Shown: positions 34,550 to 43,210 of the stretch, in pieces
How the letters are laid out: every line of letters starts with the position of its first letter
Position numbering within the stretch: position 1 is the first letter of the stretch
From: Peristeroidobacter soli
Lineage (GTDB): Bacteria; Pseudomonadota; Gammaproteobacteria; Steroidobacterales; Steroidobacteraceae
DNA length: 64,000 bases
Reading direction: 5' to 3'
Assembly (NCBI RefSeq): GCF_004138485.1
Contig: NZ_RYEV01000005.1
Coordinates: 1,040,827 to 1,104,826, forward strand
Notes under the pieces: model-generated
Database searches by the model: none
Told to the model about the DNA's origin: nothing
Seen by the model: only the letters and a program-made list of their open reading frames with translations
Position numbers and translations under genes: made by a program

Positions 34550-36382
34550 ATGACCGGTTCATCGAGCGCCCCCTTCGACTCCAAGCTGTTCCTGGCCAAC
34601 GTGAGCCAGCGCCCGGGCGTCTATCGCATGATAGGCGCCGACGGCGAGGTGCTGTACGTCGGCAAGGCGCGCAATCTCAAGAACCGGCTCACGACCTACT
34701 TCGTCGGCAAGGCGCAGGCGGCGAAGACCATGGCGATGGTCTCGCAGGTGGCCAATGTCGAAGTGACGGTCACGGCTTCGGAGACCGAGGCGCTGCTGCT
34801 CGAGTACAACTTGATCAAGCGGCATCGGCCGCGCTTCAACGTGACTCTGCGCGACGACAAGAGTTTTCCGTACCTCTACGTCACAACCGAACAGGAATAC
34901 CCACGCGTCAGCTTCTACCGAGGCAGTCGCAAGCTGCCGGGCCGCTTCTTCGGGCCTTACCCCAACGCGCGGGCCACGCGCGAAACCATCCTGCTGCTAC
35001 AGAAGCTGTTCCTGCTCCGTCCGTGCAGCGACTCGTTCTTCGCCAATCGCTCCCGCCCGTGCCTGCAGCACCAGATCAAGCGCTGCTCCGGGCCGTGTGT
35101 GCGGTTGATCTCGCCGGAGGAGTATGGCCAGGACGTGAACGATGCGATCAAGGTGCTGGAAGGCAAGGGCGGTGAGCTGATCGACGATCTGGCTCAGCGC
35201 ATGGAGCAGGCCTCGCAGGCGCTGGAGTTCGAGAAGGCCGCGCGACTGCGCGATCAGATCAATGGCATCAAGTCGATCCACTCGACTCAATCGGTGACGC
35301 GCAACGCCACCGAGGATATCGACGCCGTGGCGCTCGTCTCCCATGGCAGCGATCATTGCGTGTCCATCGTGTTCGTGCGTGGCGGGCGCAATCTCGGCAG
35401 CAGCAACTTCTTTCCGAAGCCGGGTATCGCCGAAGCGGGTGAGTTGCTCTCGGGCTTCCTCGCGCAGTACTACCTGGGCAGCGAGGCGCCGGCGGAGATC
35501 CTGATCAACGAGCAGATCGAGGATGCCGACACGCTCGAGCAGGCGTTGACCGAGCGCATGCAGCGTTCGGTTCGTATCCGGCCGAACGTTCGCGGTGTCC
35601 GTGCGCGTTGGCTGGAGATGGCGCGTACCAACGCCGAGTTGGGCGTGAAGATGCGCCGCGCGACCGAGGCGACGAGTGTCGAACAGCTGCAAGCTATGCA
35701 AGAGGTGTTCAATCTGCCAAATCCGCCGGCGCGTATAGAGTGCTTCGACATCAGTCACACGATGGGTGAGCGTGCCGTGGCGTCGTGCGTCGTGTTCGGT
35801 CCGGAAGGGCCGATCAAGAGCGATTATCGGCGCTTCAACATCGAGGGGATTGCGGGCGGCGACGACTACGGCGCCATGCGCCAGGCACTGTCGCGACGGT
35901 ATGCTCGCATCAAGAAGGGCGAAGCCCCGACCCCCGACGTGCTGCTGATCGACGGTGGTCCGGGCCAGCTTGCCCAGGCCACGGAAGTGCTGAACGAGCT
36001 GGAGATCAATAATGTGTTGATCGCGGGTGTGGCGAAGGGCGCGGATCGCCGGCCGGGACAGGAGCGCTTGTTCCTGCCCGGGCACGAGCTGCCGACCGTG
36101 CTGCCGCCGGATTCACCCGCCCTGCACTTGATTCAGCGCGTGCGCGACGAGGCGCATCGGTTCGCGATCACCGGCCACCGGGCGCGGCGGGGCAAAGCGC
36201 GGACTCAGTCCGTTCTGGAGACGGTGCCGGGGCTCGGGCCGCGCAAACGCAGGGAACTGCTGCGCCAGTTCGGCGGTCTCCAAGGGGTGACTCGCGCGGG
36301 AATCGACGATTTGGCCAAGGTTCACGGCATCAGTCGCAAACTGGCGCAATCTATCTATGACACATTGCACGCGAACGGCTGA
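34550..36382 (+). CDS. uvrC: Excinuclease ABC subunit C
   Basis: Dual-incision nuclease of nucleotide excision repair, 610 residues. N-terminal GIY-YIG domain (GVYRMIGADGEVLYVGKARN), a Cys-rich segment (CLQHQIKRCSGPCVRLIS), the UVR/UvrB-binding motif at about 200-235, the RNase H-like C-terminal nuclease (ECFDISHTMGE, LLIDGGPGQL) and tandem HhH motifs (VPGLGPRKRRELLRQFGGLQ). TAAAAT ends 6 nt before the ATG. Followed by pgsA, the usual order in gammaproteobacteria. Confidence 0.96.
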   Translation: MTGSSSAPFDSKLFLANVSQRPGVYRMIGADGEVLYVGKARNLKNRLTTYFVGKAQAAKTMAMVSQVANVEVTVTASETEALLLEYNLIKRHRPRFNVTLRDDKSFPYLYVTTEQEYPRVSFYRGSRKLPGRFFGPYPNARATRETILLLQKLFLLRPCSDSFFANRSRPCLQHQIKRCSGPCVRLISPEEYGQDVNDAIKVLEGKGGELIDDLAQRMEQASQALEFEKAARLRDQINGIKSIHSTQSVTRNATEDIDAVALVSHGSDHCVSIVFVRGGRNLGSSNFFPKPGIAEAGELLSGFLAQYYLGSEAPAEILINEQIEDADTLEQALTERMQRSVRIRPNVRGVRARWLEMARTNAELGVKMRRATEATSVEQLQAMQEVFNLPNPPARIECFDISHTMGERAVASCVVFGPEGPIKSDYRRFNIEGIAGGDDYGAMRQALSRRYARIKKGEAPTPDVLLIDGGPGQLAQATEVLNELEINNVLIAGVAKGADRRPGQERLFLPGHELPTVLPPDSPALHLIQRVRDEAHRFAITGHRARRGKARTQSVLETVPGLGPRKRRELLRQFGGLQGVTRAGIDDLAKVHGISRKLAQSIYDTLHANG

Positions 36383-36404
36383 AAAGTCCTTACAATTCGC
36401 CCCA

Positions 36405-37001
36405 GTGACTTTTCCCATCGCGAATATCCTGACTGTGGCGCGGATCATCATGATTCCGCTGGTGGTCGTTCTCTTTTATATGCCGGAGCCTTGGGCCAAG
36501 GCGGCCACCGGCTGGATTTTTATTCTTGCCGCCGTCACCGATTCGCTCGACGGCTACCTGGCGCGCAAACTCGGCCAGATGTCGGCGCTTGGCGCGTTCC
36601 TCGATCCGGTGGCGGACAAGTTGATGGTCGCGGTCGCGCTGATCCTGCTGGTCAGTTACGACCCGCCGATGCTCCAGTTCATCAAGTTCGATCCACACAC
36701 CTTGATCACGCTGACGGCGGCGGTGATCGTCGGCCGCGAAATCACCATTTCCGCGCTCCGTGAATGGATGGCGGAGATGGGCGCGCGCGGTAAGGTGGCT
36801 GTGTCCTCGATGGGCAAACTCAAGACCATCTTCCAGATGACCGGCCTGTCGATGATGCTGTTTCGCGAGGATGTGTGGTTCATCCCGGCCTTCGAGCTCG
36901 GGTTTTATTGCCTGGTGGCGGCGGCCGCGCTGACGCTGTGGTCCATGGTGGTTTACCTACGGGCCGCCTGGCCGGACCTGATGCGGTCGGGTTCTAGATA
37001 A
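36405..37001 (+). CDS. pgsA: CDP-diacylglycerol-glycerol-3-phosphate 3-phosphatidyltransferase
   Basis: Inner-membrane enzyme making phosphatidylglycerol phosphate, 198 residues from a GTG start. The CDP-alcohol phosphotransferase signature is complete: DSLDGYLARKLGQMSALG then FLDPVADK. Several membrane segments follow (for example FELGFYCLVAAAALTLWSMV). Start chosen at GTG giving (M)TFPIANILTVARII; the longer reading overlaps the end of uvrC. A TACAAT hexamer lies 8 nt before the GTG. Two tRNA genes follow. Confidence 0.94.
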   Translation: MTFPIANILTVARIIMIPLVVVLFYMPEPWAKAATGWIFILAAVTDSLDGYLARKLGQMSALGAFLDPVADKLMVAVALILLVSYDPPMLQFIKFDPHTLITLTAAVIVGREITISALREWMAEMGARGKVAVSSMGKLKTIFQMTGLSMMLFREDVWFIPAFELGFYCLVAAAALTLWSMVVYLRAAWPDLMRSGSR

Positions 37002-37104
37002 AGTTGTGAACAAAGATGCAATTAAGTGCACAACTTGCCTTGACACTTTGCCGCTCAACCCTAGAATAGCGGCCTCTCCGGTGGCCACGCCAACCGGACG
37101 CGAC

Positions 37105-37179
37105 GCGGGAATAGCTCAGTTGGTAGAGCGTAACCTTGCCAAGGTTAAGGTCGCGAGTTCGAGCCTCGTTTCCCGCTCC
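37105..37179 (+). tRNA. tRNA-Gly (GCC)
   Basis: Acceptor stem GCGGGAA/TTCCCGC, D-arm with AGCTCAGTTGGTAGAGC, anticodon loop CTTGCCAAG with GCC, T-arm with GTTCGAGCC, and encoded CCA at 37177-37179. Confidence 0.95.
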
Positions 37180-37272
37180 AATTTCTTCAGTGCCGCCAGC
37201 CACTTAGAACGTCGATAAGGTCAAGGCGGCAGCGGCGGGAGCTGGGGTTTCACCACTCCTACCCACTCCTAC

Positions 37273-37346
37273 GGCTCGGTAGCAAAGTGGTTATGCAGCG
37301 GCCTGCAAAGCCGTCTACGCCGGTTCGATTCCGGCCCGAGCCTCCA
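37273..37346 (+). tRNA. tRNA-Cys (GCA)
   Basis: Acceptor GGCTCGG/CCGAGCC, anticodon stem-loop CGGCCTGCAAAGCCG with GCA, T-loop GGTTCGATTCC, CCA encoded at 37344-37346. A short tandem duplication (CCACTCCTA-C twice, 37252-37271) lies just upstream. Confidence 0.95.
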
Positions 37347-37445
37347 GTCCCTTCGTTCCCTGCGTTCTCCGTTCTGTTGGCTCCAGGTCGGCCCGCCACG
37401 TAGTTGGTGCCGACTGCATCTTCATTTCCTTCAGACTGGTTGATC

Positions 37446-37474
37446 TTGAAGGCTGTAGCACTCAGTGCTATATG
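37446..37474 (+). promoter_or_regulatory. Promoter with palindromic operator for the toxin-antitoxin pair
   Basis: TTGAAG (37446-37451) and TATATG (37469-37474) with 17-bp spacing; the spacer contains TAGCAC-TCA-GTGCTA (37456-37470), perfect 6-bp arms. Fits autorepression by the XRE antitoxin. Confidence 0.65.
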
Positions 37475-37490
37475 GAATCGCAGGACAGGT

Positions 37491-37865
37491 ATGTCGATCT
37501 ACAAGGTTCGCTGGTTCACTCGTTGGGCGCGCAAGCAAGGATTGTCCGACGCAGCGCTTTGCGAAGCTGTGAAGGAAATGGGCAAGGGATCTTACGAGGC
37601 CGATCTCGGCGGAAACTTGCTGAAGAAGCGGATTGCCCGGCCGGGTCAGGGAAAACGTGGCGGCTTCCGCACGATAGTCGCAACCAATTGCGCTGGCCGG
37701 TGGTTCTTCGTCTACGGTTTCGCCAAGAACGAACGAAGCAATATCGATTGCGAGGAAGAAGCGGCGCTGAAAAGATTGGCCAAGACGCTGTTGACGATGG
37801 CGTCGGCGGCCTTGAGCAAAGCGAAGCTAGCTGGCGAGGTGACGGAGGTGGATTGCGATGCGTAA
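37491..37865 (+). CDS. RelE-family toxin
   Basis: 124-residue type II toxin of the RelE group (the HigB-2-like kind), with KVRWFTRWARKQGLSDAAL, GSYEADLGGNLLKKRIARPG and the conserved GKRGGFRTIVA and WFFVYGFAKNERSNI blocks. Such toxins cleave ribosome-bound mRNA. Start at ATG with AGGA upstream, just after the promoter/operator. It overlaps the antitoxin gene by 8 bp; toxin-first order is as in higBA. Confidence 0.88.
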   Translation: MSIYKVRWFTRWARKQGLSDAALCEAVKEMGKGSYEADLGGNLLKKRIARPGQGKRGGFRTIVATNCAGRWFFVYGFAKNERSNIDCEEEAALKRLAKTLLTMASAALSKAKLAGEVTEVDCDA

Positions 37866-38172
37866 GAAGCGATCGAAGATTCTCGACGCCGTGCATGAGA
37901 CCGCCCGTGGGCTGCATGCAGCCGACGCTATCGATCAAGTGACCATGCGAGAGTTTGATCAGCTCTGCCTCAAGCCTGTTCCCCCGTTGCGCCCGGCCGA
38001 GATCAAGCGCATCCGCGAAGCTGCGAACGTGAGTCAGGCGGTCTTCGCAGCGATTCTGAATACCAGCACGTCCTCGGTGCAGAAGTGGGAGATTGGTCAG
38101 AAGCGACCGACGGGCACCGCCCTGAAACTGCTTCATCTCGTTCAGAAGAACGGTTTGGCAGCGGTTTCATAA
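37858..38172 (+). CDS. XRE-family antitoxin
   Basis: 104-residue helix-turn-helix protein of the NadS/HigA type; the HTH is VSQAVFAAILNTSTSSVQKW, with EIGQKRPTGTALKLLHLV after it. The N-terminal half should bind the toxin. Translationally coupled to the toxin by overlap; expected to repress the pair through the palindrome at 37456-37470. Confidence 0.9.
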   Translation: MRKKRSKILDAVHETARGLHAADAIDQVTMREFDQLCLKPVPPLRPAEIKRIREAANVSQAVFAAILNTSTSSVQKWEIGQKRPTGTALKLLHLVQKNGLAAVS

Positions 38173-38176
38173 TGTC

Positions 38177-39721
38177 TTAGTCGCGGCTGGGGGTCATAGC
38201 AGTACCGGCATTCATGGTTGGCTGGGATGACTTATCCGTCAGTCGCTGCTTCTGGCCCCACAACGCTTCGTAGCTCCATCCCGTGAGGTCCTCCACGATC
38301 CGTCGGCTCTCCGCATCGGGCACGGGATCGGGTTGTTCTTTGAAGCGCGCGATCTCGCGCATCAGCACGGCGTGTGTATCGCGATCGAGATGAAAGCGCA
38401 GCGACACGATCCAGCCAAACGCGAGCAGGGTCAGCGTGCCCAACGCGAGCATCAGCACGATGGTCTGCACTGCCTGGGGCGATTGAGTGGTGTTTCCGGA
38501 AATGAATCCGCCGGCCTGCAAGATGAAGCCAACGCCCATGACCGCGGCGGCTTGCGAGGTCTTGCGAATGAAGGTCATGACGCCGGCGAAGGCGCCTTCG
38601 CGGCGGCGGCCGGTGACGATCTCATCGACGTCGGCCATGTAGTTATAGGTGTTCCAGGGAATGTAGTTGAGGCCGCCGCGCCCCAAGCCAGCCATCAGCA
38701 CGGGCACGTAGATCCATCCTGTGGGCACGGGGTGCATCTGATAGAGCGCGACGAAGCCGAGCACGGCGGTCGCGTACAGGCTGACGGCGATCCGATAGGA
38801 GGGCGCCGGATGCAAGCGCAGGCACATCGGAATGAACGCAGCGACGGCGAGCAACTGGGCGAACGCCATCGTGCCCATCAGGTTGGAGGCAATGACGACG
38901 CTGCCGCCGATGGCGAACACGATGAAATAGGTGAACACGGCGTTGAAGATGTCCTGGCTGATGTAACCGCCGAGGTACATGCCAAGATGCAGCCGAAAGG
39001 CGCGGATGCGCAGCGTCGCGATCAAGTCGGAATACAGCTGCGTCAGTCGTCGCAGCGGCGATGGGTCGCCGTGCTCGATGGCGATGCTCTCGATCTGCTC
39101 GCGCGGCCGCTCCCAGGTGAACATGAATACGGCCAGCGCGACCAGCATGAAGATCGCCGAGAAGATCACACCCAGATAGAAGAACGTCTCGGCCGAGCTC
39201 TTGCCGAACGCTTCGATGATCCGGCCCGGCAGCACGCCGGCCAGAATGGCGGCGACCTGGCCGCACAGAATCCGAGCGCCGGCGAACTTCGCCTTGACCT
39301 TGTAGTCGGGCGACATCTCCGCGGCCAGTGTCTCGTATGGAATCAGCTCCATCGCGTACACGACCTCGAAGAACACGTAAGTGACGAGGTAGTACCAGAA
39401 GCTCATGCCGTCGATCCACATCAGCGCGAAGCTGGGCAGCAGCGGCACCGCGAGCAGAATGAAGAACCGTCGACGGCCGAAGCGTCGGCCGAGGGCAGTG
39501 CGGTGGAAATGATCGGAGATATAGCCGATCAGGGGGCTGGCCACGGCATCGAACAGCCGTGCGATCGCGAAGATCGCGGCGGCTTGCACGGCGGTGAGAC
39601 CGCAGAAGGTCGTGTAGAAGAAAAGGATCCAGCCGCTGATGACCGACATCGCGCCGGCGCCCAGGAAGTCGTTGCTTCCGTAGGCGACGTAGTGGCCGAA
39701 CCGAACCGTGCGCATGGCCAT
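38177..39721 (-). CDS. GPH-family sugar:cation symporter (MFS)
   Basis: 514-residue inner-membrane transporter with about twelve hydrophobic segments. The pattern ARLFDAVASPLIGYISD and the absence of classic MFS sugar-porter motifs fit the glycoside-pentoside-hexuronide family. It begins 5 bp after the GH105 stop as last gene of the GH51-rhaM-GH105 string; it probably imports unsaturated galacturonyl-rhamnose or arabinose-containing oligosaccharides. A second ATG two codons in is possible as start. Confidence 0.87.
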   Translation of the reverse strand: MAMRTVRFGHYVAYGSNDFLGAGAMSVISGWILFFYTTFCGLTAVQAAAIFAIARLFDAVASPLIGYISDHFHRTALGRRFGRRRFFILLAVPLLPSFALMWIDGMSFWYYLVTYVFFEVVYAMELIPYETLAAEMSPDYKVKAKFAGARILCGQVAAILAGVLPGRIIEAFGKSSAETFFYLGVIFSAIFMLVALAVFMFTWERPREQIESIAIEHGDPSPLRRLTQLYSDLIATLRIRAFRLHLGMYLGGYISQDIFNAVFTYFIVFAIGGSVVIASNLMGTMAFAQLLAVAAFIPMCLRLHPAPSYRIAVSLYATAVLGFVALYQMHPVPTGWIYVPVLMAGLGRGGLNYIPWNTYNYMADVDEIVTGRRREGAFAGVMTFIRKTSQAAAVMGVGFILQAGGFISGNTTQSPQAVQTIVLMLALGTLTLLAFGWIVSLRFHLDRDTHAVLMREIARFKEQPDPVPDAESRRIVEDLTGWSYEALWGQKQRLTDKSSQPTMNAGTAMTPSRD

Positions 39722-39726
39722 GGTGG

Positions 39727-40833
39727 TCAGATGCGCGTGCGCAGGTATTCACCCAGACACAGCATGGCCATGGCCTGGCCGTACGGCATGGGTGTCAACG
39801 GGATCTTGCGATAGAACTCCAGATCCGAGCCCATGGCGGTGCCGAAAGAAACATTGCGCAGCTCGCCGTTGTCGGCGATGTTTTCGAGCACGCCTTGAAC
39901 GGCGCGCAGGCCGGTCTCCAGATACTTCTCGGGCAGATATCGCCGGCGCACCGCCTTCAGAATGCCGTACGCGAAGCCTGCGGTGGCGGACGCTTCCAAG
40001 TAGGACGACTCGTCATTGATCAGCGTGTGCCACAGGCCGCTGGCATCCTGATGCTTCTGCAGTGTGCGCACCTGGGCCTTCAAGGTATCGGTCAGGAACT
40101 CGCGAAGCGCATCGCCGGGCGGCAGATTCAGCATCTCGATGAACTCGGGAATCGCGATGGTCACCCAGCAATTGCCTCGGGCCCACAGCGCCTCGGCGAA
40201 GTTGTGGCGACCATCGAACGTCCAGCCGTGAAACCACAGCCCGGTGCGTCGGTCGTGAAGATATTTGACGTGCAGCAGGAACTGTCGTCGCGCCTCTTCG
40301 AGATACTGCGGCCGTCCCAGCACCTGACCGATGCGCGCCAACGGCAACACGCACATCATCAACGTGTCGTCCCACAACTGCTGCGGATTCTCTGAGTTGA
40401 ACACGATGTGTTGCAAACCGCCTTCATCGGTGCGCGGCATGTCGTTCATGACCCATTCGGCCCAGGTATCCAGATAGGGCACATAGGTCGGATCGCGGTA
40501 GTGCTCGTAGAGATTCGCGAGCGTGAGGAACGGCGCCATCGTGTTGACGTTCTTGGTCGGCGTGCCGGCGGCAAAGCGATCGCGGAACCAGTCCTTGATG
40601 ACTTGCAAGCAGCGCGGGTCGCCGGTGAGCTGATAATACTGCTGGATGCCGTAGAGCCCGATGCCGTGCGTCCATTCCCAATCGTTCCATCCCTTGGTGT
40701 CGATGACGCGACCGTCGTCGAGCTTCAGCAGGAACTCGCCGGAGGAATCCTTCAGATCGACCAGATTGGAGATCAGCAGCTGGACGGTGCCATGCAGGTG
40801 CGCGGTGTCGTAGTCGCGAAGCGGAACGGGCAT
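39727..40833 (-). CDS. Unsaturated rhamnogalacturonyl hydrolase (GH105)
   Basis: 368-residue (alpha/alpha)6-barrel glycosidase of the YteR/YesR family. Motifs: WNDWEWTHGIGLYGI, LWDDTLMMCVLPLARIG, WFHGWTFDGRHNFAEALWARGN, WHTLINDESSYLEASATAG. The conserved Asp in DDTLMM and the RGN segment match the active site. No signal peptide, so cytoplasmic: it would cleave the delta-4,5 galacturonyl-rhamnose made by the exo-lyase. Start at ATG giving MPVPLRDYD with GAAGG upstream, 11 bp after rhaM. Confidence 0.9.
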   Translation of the reverse strand: MPVPLRDYDTAHLHGTVQLLISNLVDLKDSSGEFLLKLDDGRVIDTKGWNDWEWTHGIGLYGIQQYYQLTGDPRCLQVIKDWFRDRFAAGTPTKNVNTMAPFLTLANLYEHYRDPTYVPYLDTWAEWVMNDMPRTDEGGLQHIVFNSENPQQLWDDTLMMCVLPLARIGQVLGRPQYLEEARRQFLLHVKYLHDRRTGLWFHGWTFDGRHNFAEALWARGNCWVTIAIPEFIEMLNLPPGDALREFLTDTLKAQVRTLQKHQDASGLWHTLINDESSYLEASATAGFAYGILKAVRRRYLPEKYLETGLRAVQGVLENIADNGELRNVSFGTAMGSDLEFYRKIPLTPMPYGQAMAMLCLGEYLRTRI

Positions 40834-40844
40834 GAAACTTACCT

Positions 40845-41168
40845 TCAATCGAGATGAAACAGGGGCACGAGGGGCCACTCGCGCGGTCGCAGATCGGGTT
40901 CGGTTTCCATCAGCTCCGCCATGTACAGCCACCAGCGCTTCATGACGGGATGATCGGGCAGTTCCTCGCGGCGATGTCCGGGGCGCAGCTTGAGTACCGC
41001 GAACAGCTGCAGCGTCTTCGGATCGAGGAAGATCGAGTAATCGTGAATGCCCGCTTCATGCAGCGTTTCGGCGAGCTCCGGCCAGAGCTCGTCGTGGCGC
41101 CGCCGATATTCATCGACCCTGCCAGGCTTCAGCTGCATCCGAAAGGCGATCGTTCTGGACTGGCTCAT
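40845..41168 (-). CDS. rhaM: L-rhamnose mutarotase
   Basis: 107-residue ferredoxin-like enzyme interconverting rhamnose anomers. Family motifs: FRMQLKPGRVDEYRRRHDELWPE, HDYSIFLDPKTLQLFAVL, and the MKRWWLYMAELMET region with active-site Trp residues. It lies between GH51 and GH105 genes with 3-bp and 11-bp gaps, consistent with release of L-rhamnose in the cytoplasm. Confidence 0.94.
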   Translation of the reverse strand: MSQSRTIAFRMQLKPGRVDEYRRRHDELWPELAETLHEAGIHDYSIFLDPKTLQLFAVLKLRPGHRREELPDHPVMKRWWLYMAELMETEPDLRPREWPLVPLFHLD

Positions 41169-41171
41169 GAG

Positions 41172-42719
41172 CTACCTCTGACTCAGTACGAGCAGTGACC
41201 TGGCGGGCAGCTCGACCTGCAGCTCACCCTTCACTTTGATGGCTTTGAACGGAGCAGGGCGCACAGTATCAGGAGCCTCGAAGGTGTTGATGGCGTCGGT
41301 GGTGGCCGCGGTCAGGATCTGCCCTTGTAGCGTCTTGCCAGTCTGGCCCGGCAGGTGCAGCTCGACCGCGGCGCGTCGGTGCGGATCCAGATTCGTGAGC
41401 GCGATATGCAGCGCGCCGGCTTTGTCTCGCGCGGCCGTGGCATGCACAGCCGGAATGCTCTCTGCGTCGAGTCGGTACTCGGCCGTCGAAATCTCCACCG
41501 GAACATGAGTGGCACCTCGAAAGGGCCTGTACAGGGCGAATGCATGATAGGTCGGGGTCTTCAGCATCCTCGGTCCGTCGGTGAGGATGATGGCCTGGAG
41601 CACGTTCACCATCTGCGCGATGTTCGTCATGCGCACCCGTGCGGCGTGACGGTGAAAGATATTGAAATTGACCGCCGCGACCAGCGCGTCGCGCAGGCTG
41701 TTCTGTTGATATAAAAAGCCTTCGTTGGTGCCGGGCTCGACGTCGTACCAGGTGCCCCATTCGTCGACCAGCAGCGCCACGCGCCGCTGCGGATCGTAGC
41801 GATCCATGATCGTGCTGTGATTGGTCAGGATTTCATCCATGCGCAGCGTACGCCTGAAGGTGGAGATCCATTCGGATTCTGGAAAGCGGGTGGCGGCGCC
41901 TTTTTCCTTCCAGGCGCCGCGGGGCAGGGTGTAGTAGTGCACGCTGATCGCATCCATGTGCCTGCCCGCTTCGCGCATCAGCACGTCGGTCCATTCGGTG
42001 TTGCTGCCATTCGCGCCGCTCGCGATGCGTTGAGGTTTGTTATCACGCGGCGTTTTGATGAAAGTCGCGTACTGCCGGTAGAGATCCGCGTAGAACTCCG
42101 GCCGCATGTTGCCACCGCAGCCCCAGGTCTCGTTGCCGACGGCGAAGTAGTGCACCCGCCAGGGCTTGTCGCGACCGTTCGCACGGCGCAGTTGTGCCAG
42201 CGTGGAGTTGTTGTCGGCGGTCATGTATTCGACCCACTCCGCCATTTCGCGCGTCGAGCCGGTGCCGACATTGCCATTTACATAGACCTCGGCGCCGATC
42301 AGCTCGGCGAAGTCCATGAACTCGTGCGTGCCGAAGGAGTTGTCGTCGACCACGCCGCCCCAGGTCGTATTGATGCGTGTCGGTCGCTGATCGCGCGGAC
42401 CGATGCCATCGCGCCAGTGATACTCATCGGCGAAGCAGCCGCCGGGCCAGCGCAGCACCGGCACCCCCAGCTCTTTGAGCGCCGCCAGAACGTCGTTGCG
42501 CAAGCCGCGTGTGTTCGGAATCGGTGAGTTCTCGCCGACCCAGACGCCTTCATAAATGCCGCGGCCCAGATGCTCCGCGAACTGACCGTAGATGCCGGGA
42601 TCGATCACGCTGCCGGGCTGGTCGGTGCGTACCGTCACGCTGGCTCGAAGCGATTCCGCCGGCGCGGCGGAGCAAGAAACAAGAAACAGCAGGAACAGGG
42701 TCGATGCTCGAATGGTCAT
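41172..42719 (-). CDS. Alpha-L-arabinofuranosidase (GH51), exported
   Basis: 515 residues with a signal peptide (about 1-22; the [12 protein letters not shown] region may be a lipobox). The catalytic TIM barrel has the acid/base Glu in [14 protein letters not shown] and the nucleophile Glu in [12 protein letters not shown], with [15 protein letters not shown]. The C-terminal beta domain runs from about 385. It would remove arabinose side chains from arabinan or rhamnogalacturonan-I. First complete gene of the minus-strand operon. Confidence 0.92.
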   Translation of the reverse strand: MTIRASTLFLLFLVSCSAAPAESLRASVTVRTDQPGSVIDPGIYGQFAEHLGRGIYEGVWVGENSPIPNTRGLRNDVLAALKELGVPVLRWPGGCFADEYHWRDGIGPRDQRPTRINTTWGGVVDDNSFGTHEFMDFAELIGAEVYVNGNVGTGSTREMAEWVEYMTADNNSTLAQLRRANGRDKPWRVHYFAVGNETWGCGGNMRPEFYADLYRQYATFIKTPRDNKPQRIASGANGSNTEWTDVLMREAGRHMDAISVHYYTLPRGAWKEKGAATRFPESEWISTFRRTLRMDEILTNHSTIMDRYDPQRRVALLVDEWGTWYDVEPGTNEGFLYQQNSLRDALVAAVNFNIFHRHAARVRMTNIAQMVNVLQAIILTDGPRMLKTPTYHAFALYRPFRGATHVPVEISTAEYRLDAESIPAVHATAARDKAGALHIALTNLDPHRRAAVELHLPGQTGKTLQGQILTAATTDAINTFEAPDTVRPAPFKAIKVKGELQVELPARSLLVLSQR

Positions 42720-43210
42720 GTCGCTCTTTAATCCATGGGGCAGGAACCCGGTTGCGAGACGACGCGCAGCGATGAAAGGGGGCTGTCATGCCGCGCGTCG
42801 CCTCGAACCGTACTCACAATCGCGCTCGCACTCTGAGAAAGTAGCGCGATCCGTAAGTCTCATTGGCGATGCGTCGTAAGAACGGCAGCGGGGCGGTCAA
42901 AGTCCACGGTGCGCACGTTGCAGAGCGCGAGCCGCGACATCCAAGGATATTCGCCATGCAATCCCCCAAAATCTCCGGTCTTTTCTGTCCGCCTTCGTGC
43001 CTGCGACCGCGTGGCGGTGCTGTAGTCGACTCGGGCAAGCGTCCCTGACACCGGTAACAATCCGACACGACACTCCGGGGCCCGTTGCTAATATTTGCGC
43101 TAGTTTGATCGAATTTGCAATCATTTGTCAGAGAAATTGTCTTTGCGACGCAAAAGACCGGCTACATCGATCAATTGCAATCGTTACCGGGCCTGAATGA
43201 GGGGGATGGG
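42720..43210. other. Divergent regulatory region of the pectin locus
   Basis: About 490 bp between GH51 and the exo-lyase with no complete gene. Apart from the possible receptor remnant it holds a perfect palindrome TTTGCG-A-CGCAAA at 43142-43154, 57 bp before the lyase start, and an AT-rich stretch (43090-43145) suited to a promoter. Candidate operator for a LacI- or GntR-type sugar regulator that is not encoded here. Confidence 0.5.
42814..42960 (-). pseudogene. Possible 3' remnant of a TonB-dependent receptor
   Basis: The minus strand just upstream of GH51 ends in NETYGSRYFLRVRARL-stop, which looks like the last beta-strand of a TonB-dependent receptor. The preceding sequence, GEYPWMSRLALCNVRTVDFD, continues in a neighbouring frame, so one frameshift near 42878 would join them. 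The rest of a receptor gene is absent. Based only on C-terminal resemblance; it may be chance. Confidence 0.33.

Noticed and set aside
36365-36396. TTGCAC/TACAAT as a normal promoter for pgsA
   Set aside because: The spacer is 20 bp, too long for a confident pair; only the -10 hexamer is used in the leaderless proposal.
37105-38172. Integrated island at the tRNA genes
   Set aside because: No integrase, transposase or duplicated tRNA 3' end is present.
38333-39814. 493-codon plus-strand open frame opposite the GPH transporter
   Set aside because: Translation is rich in His, Gln and Glu, as expected from reading a membrane-protein gene backwards.
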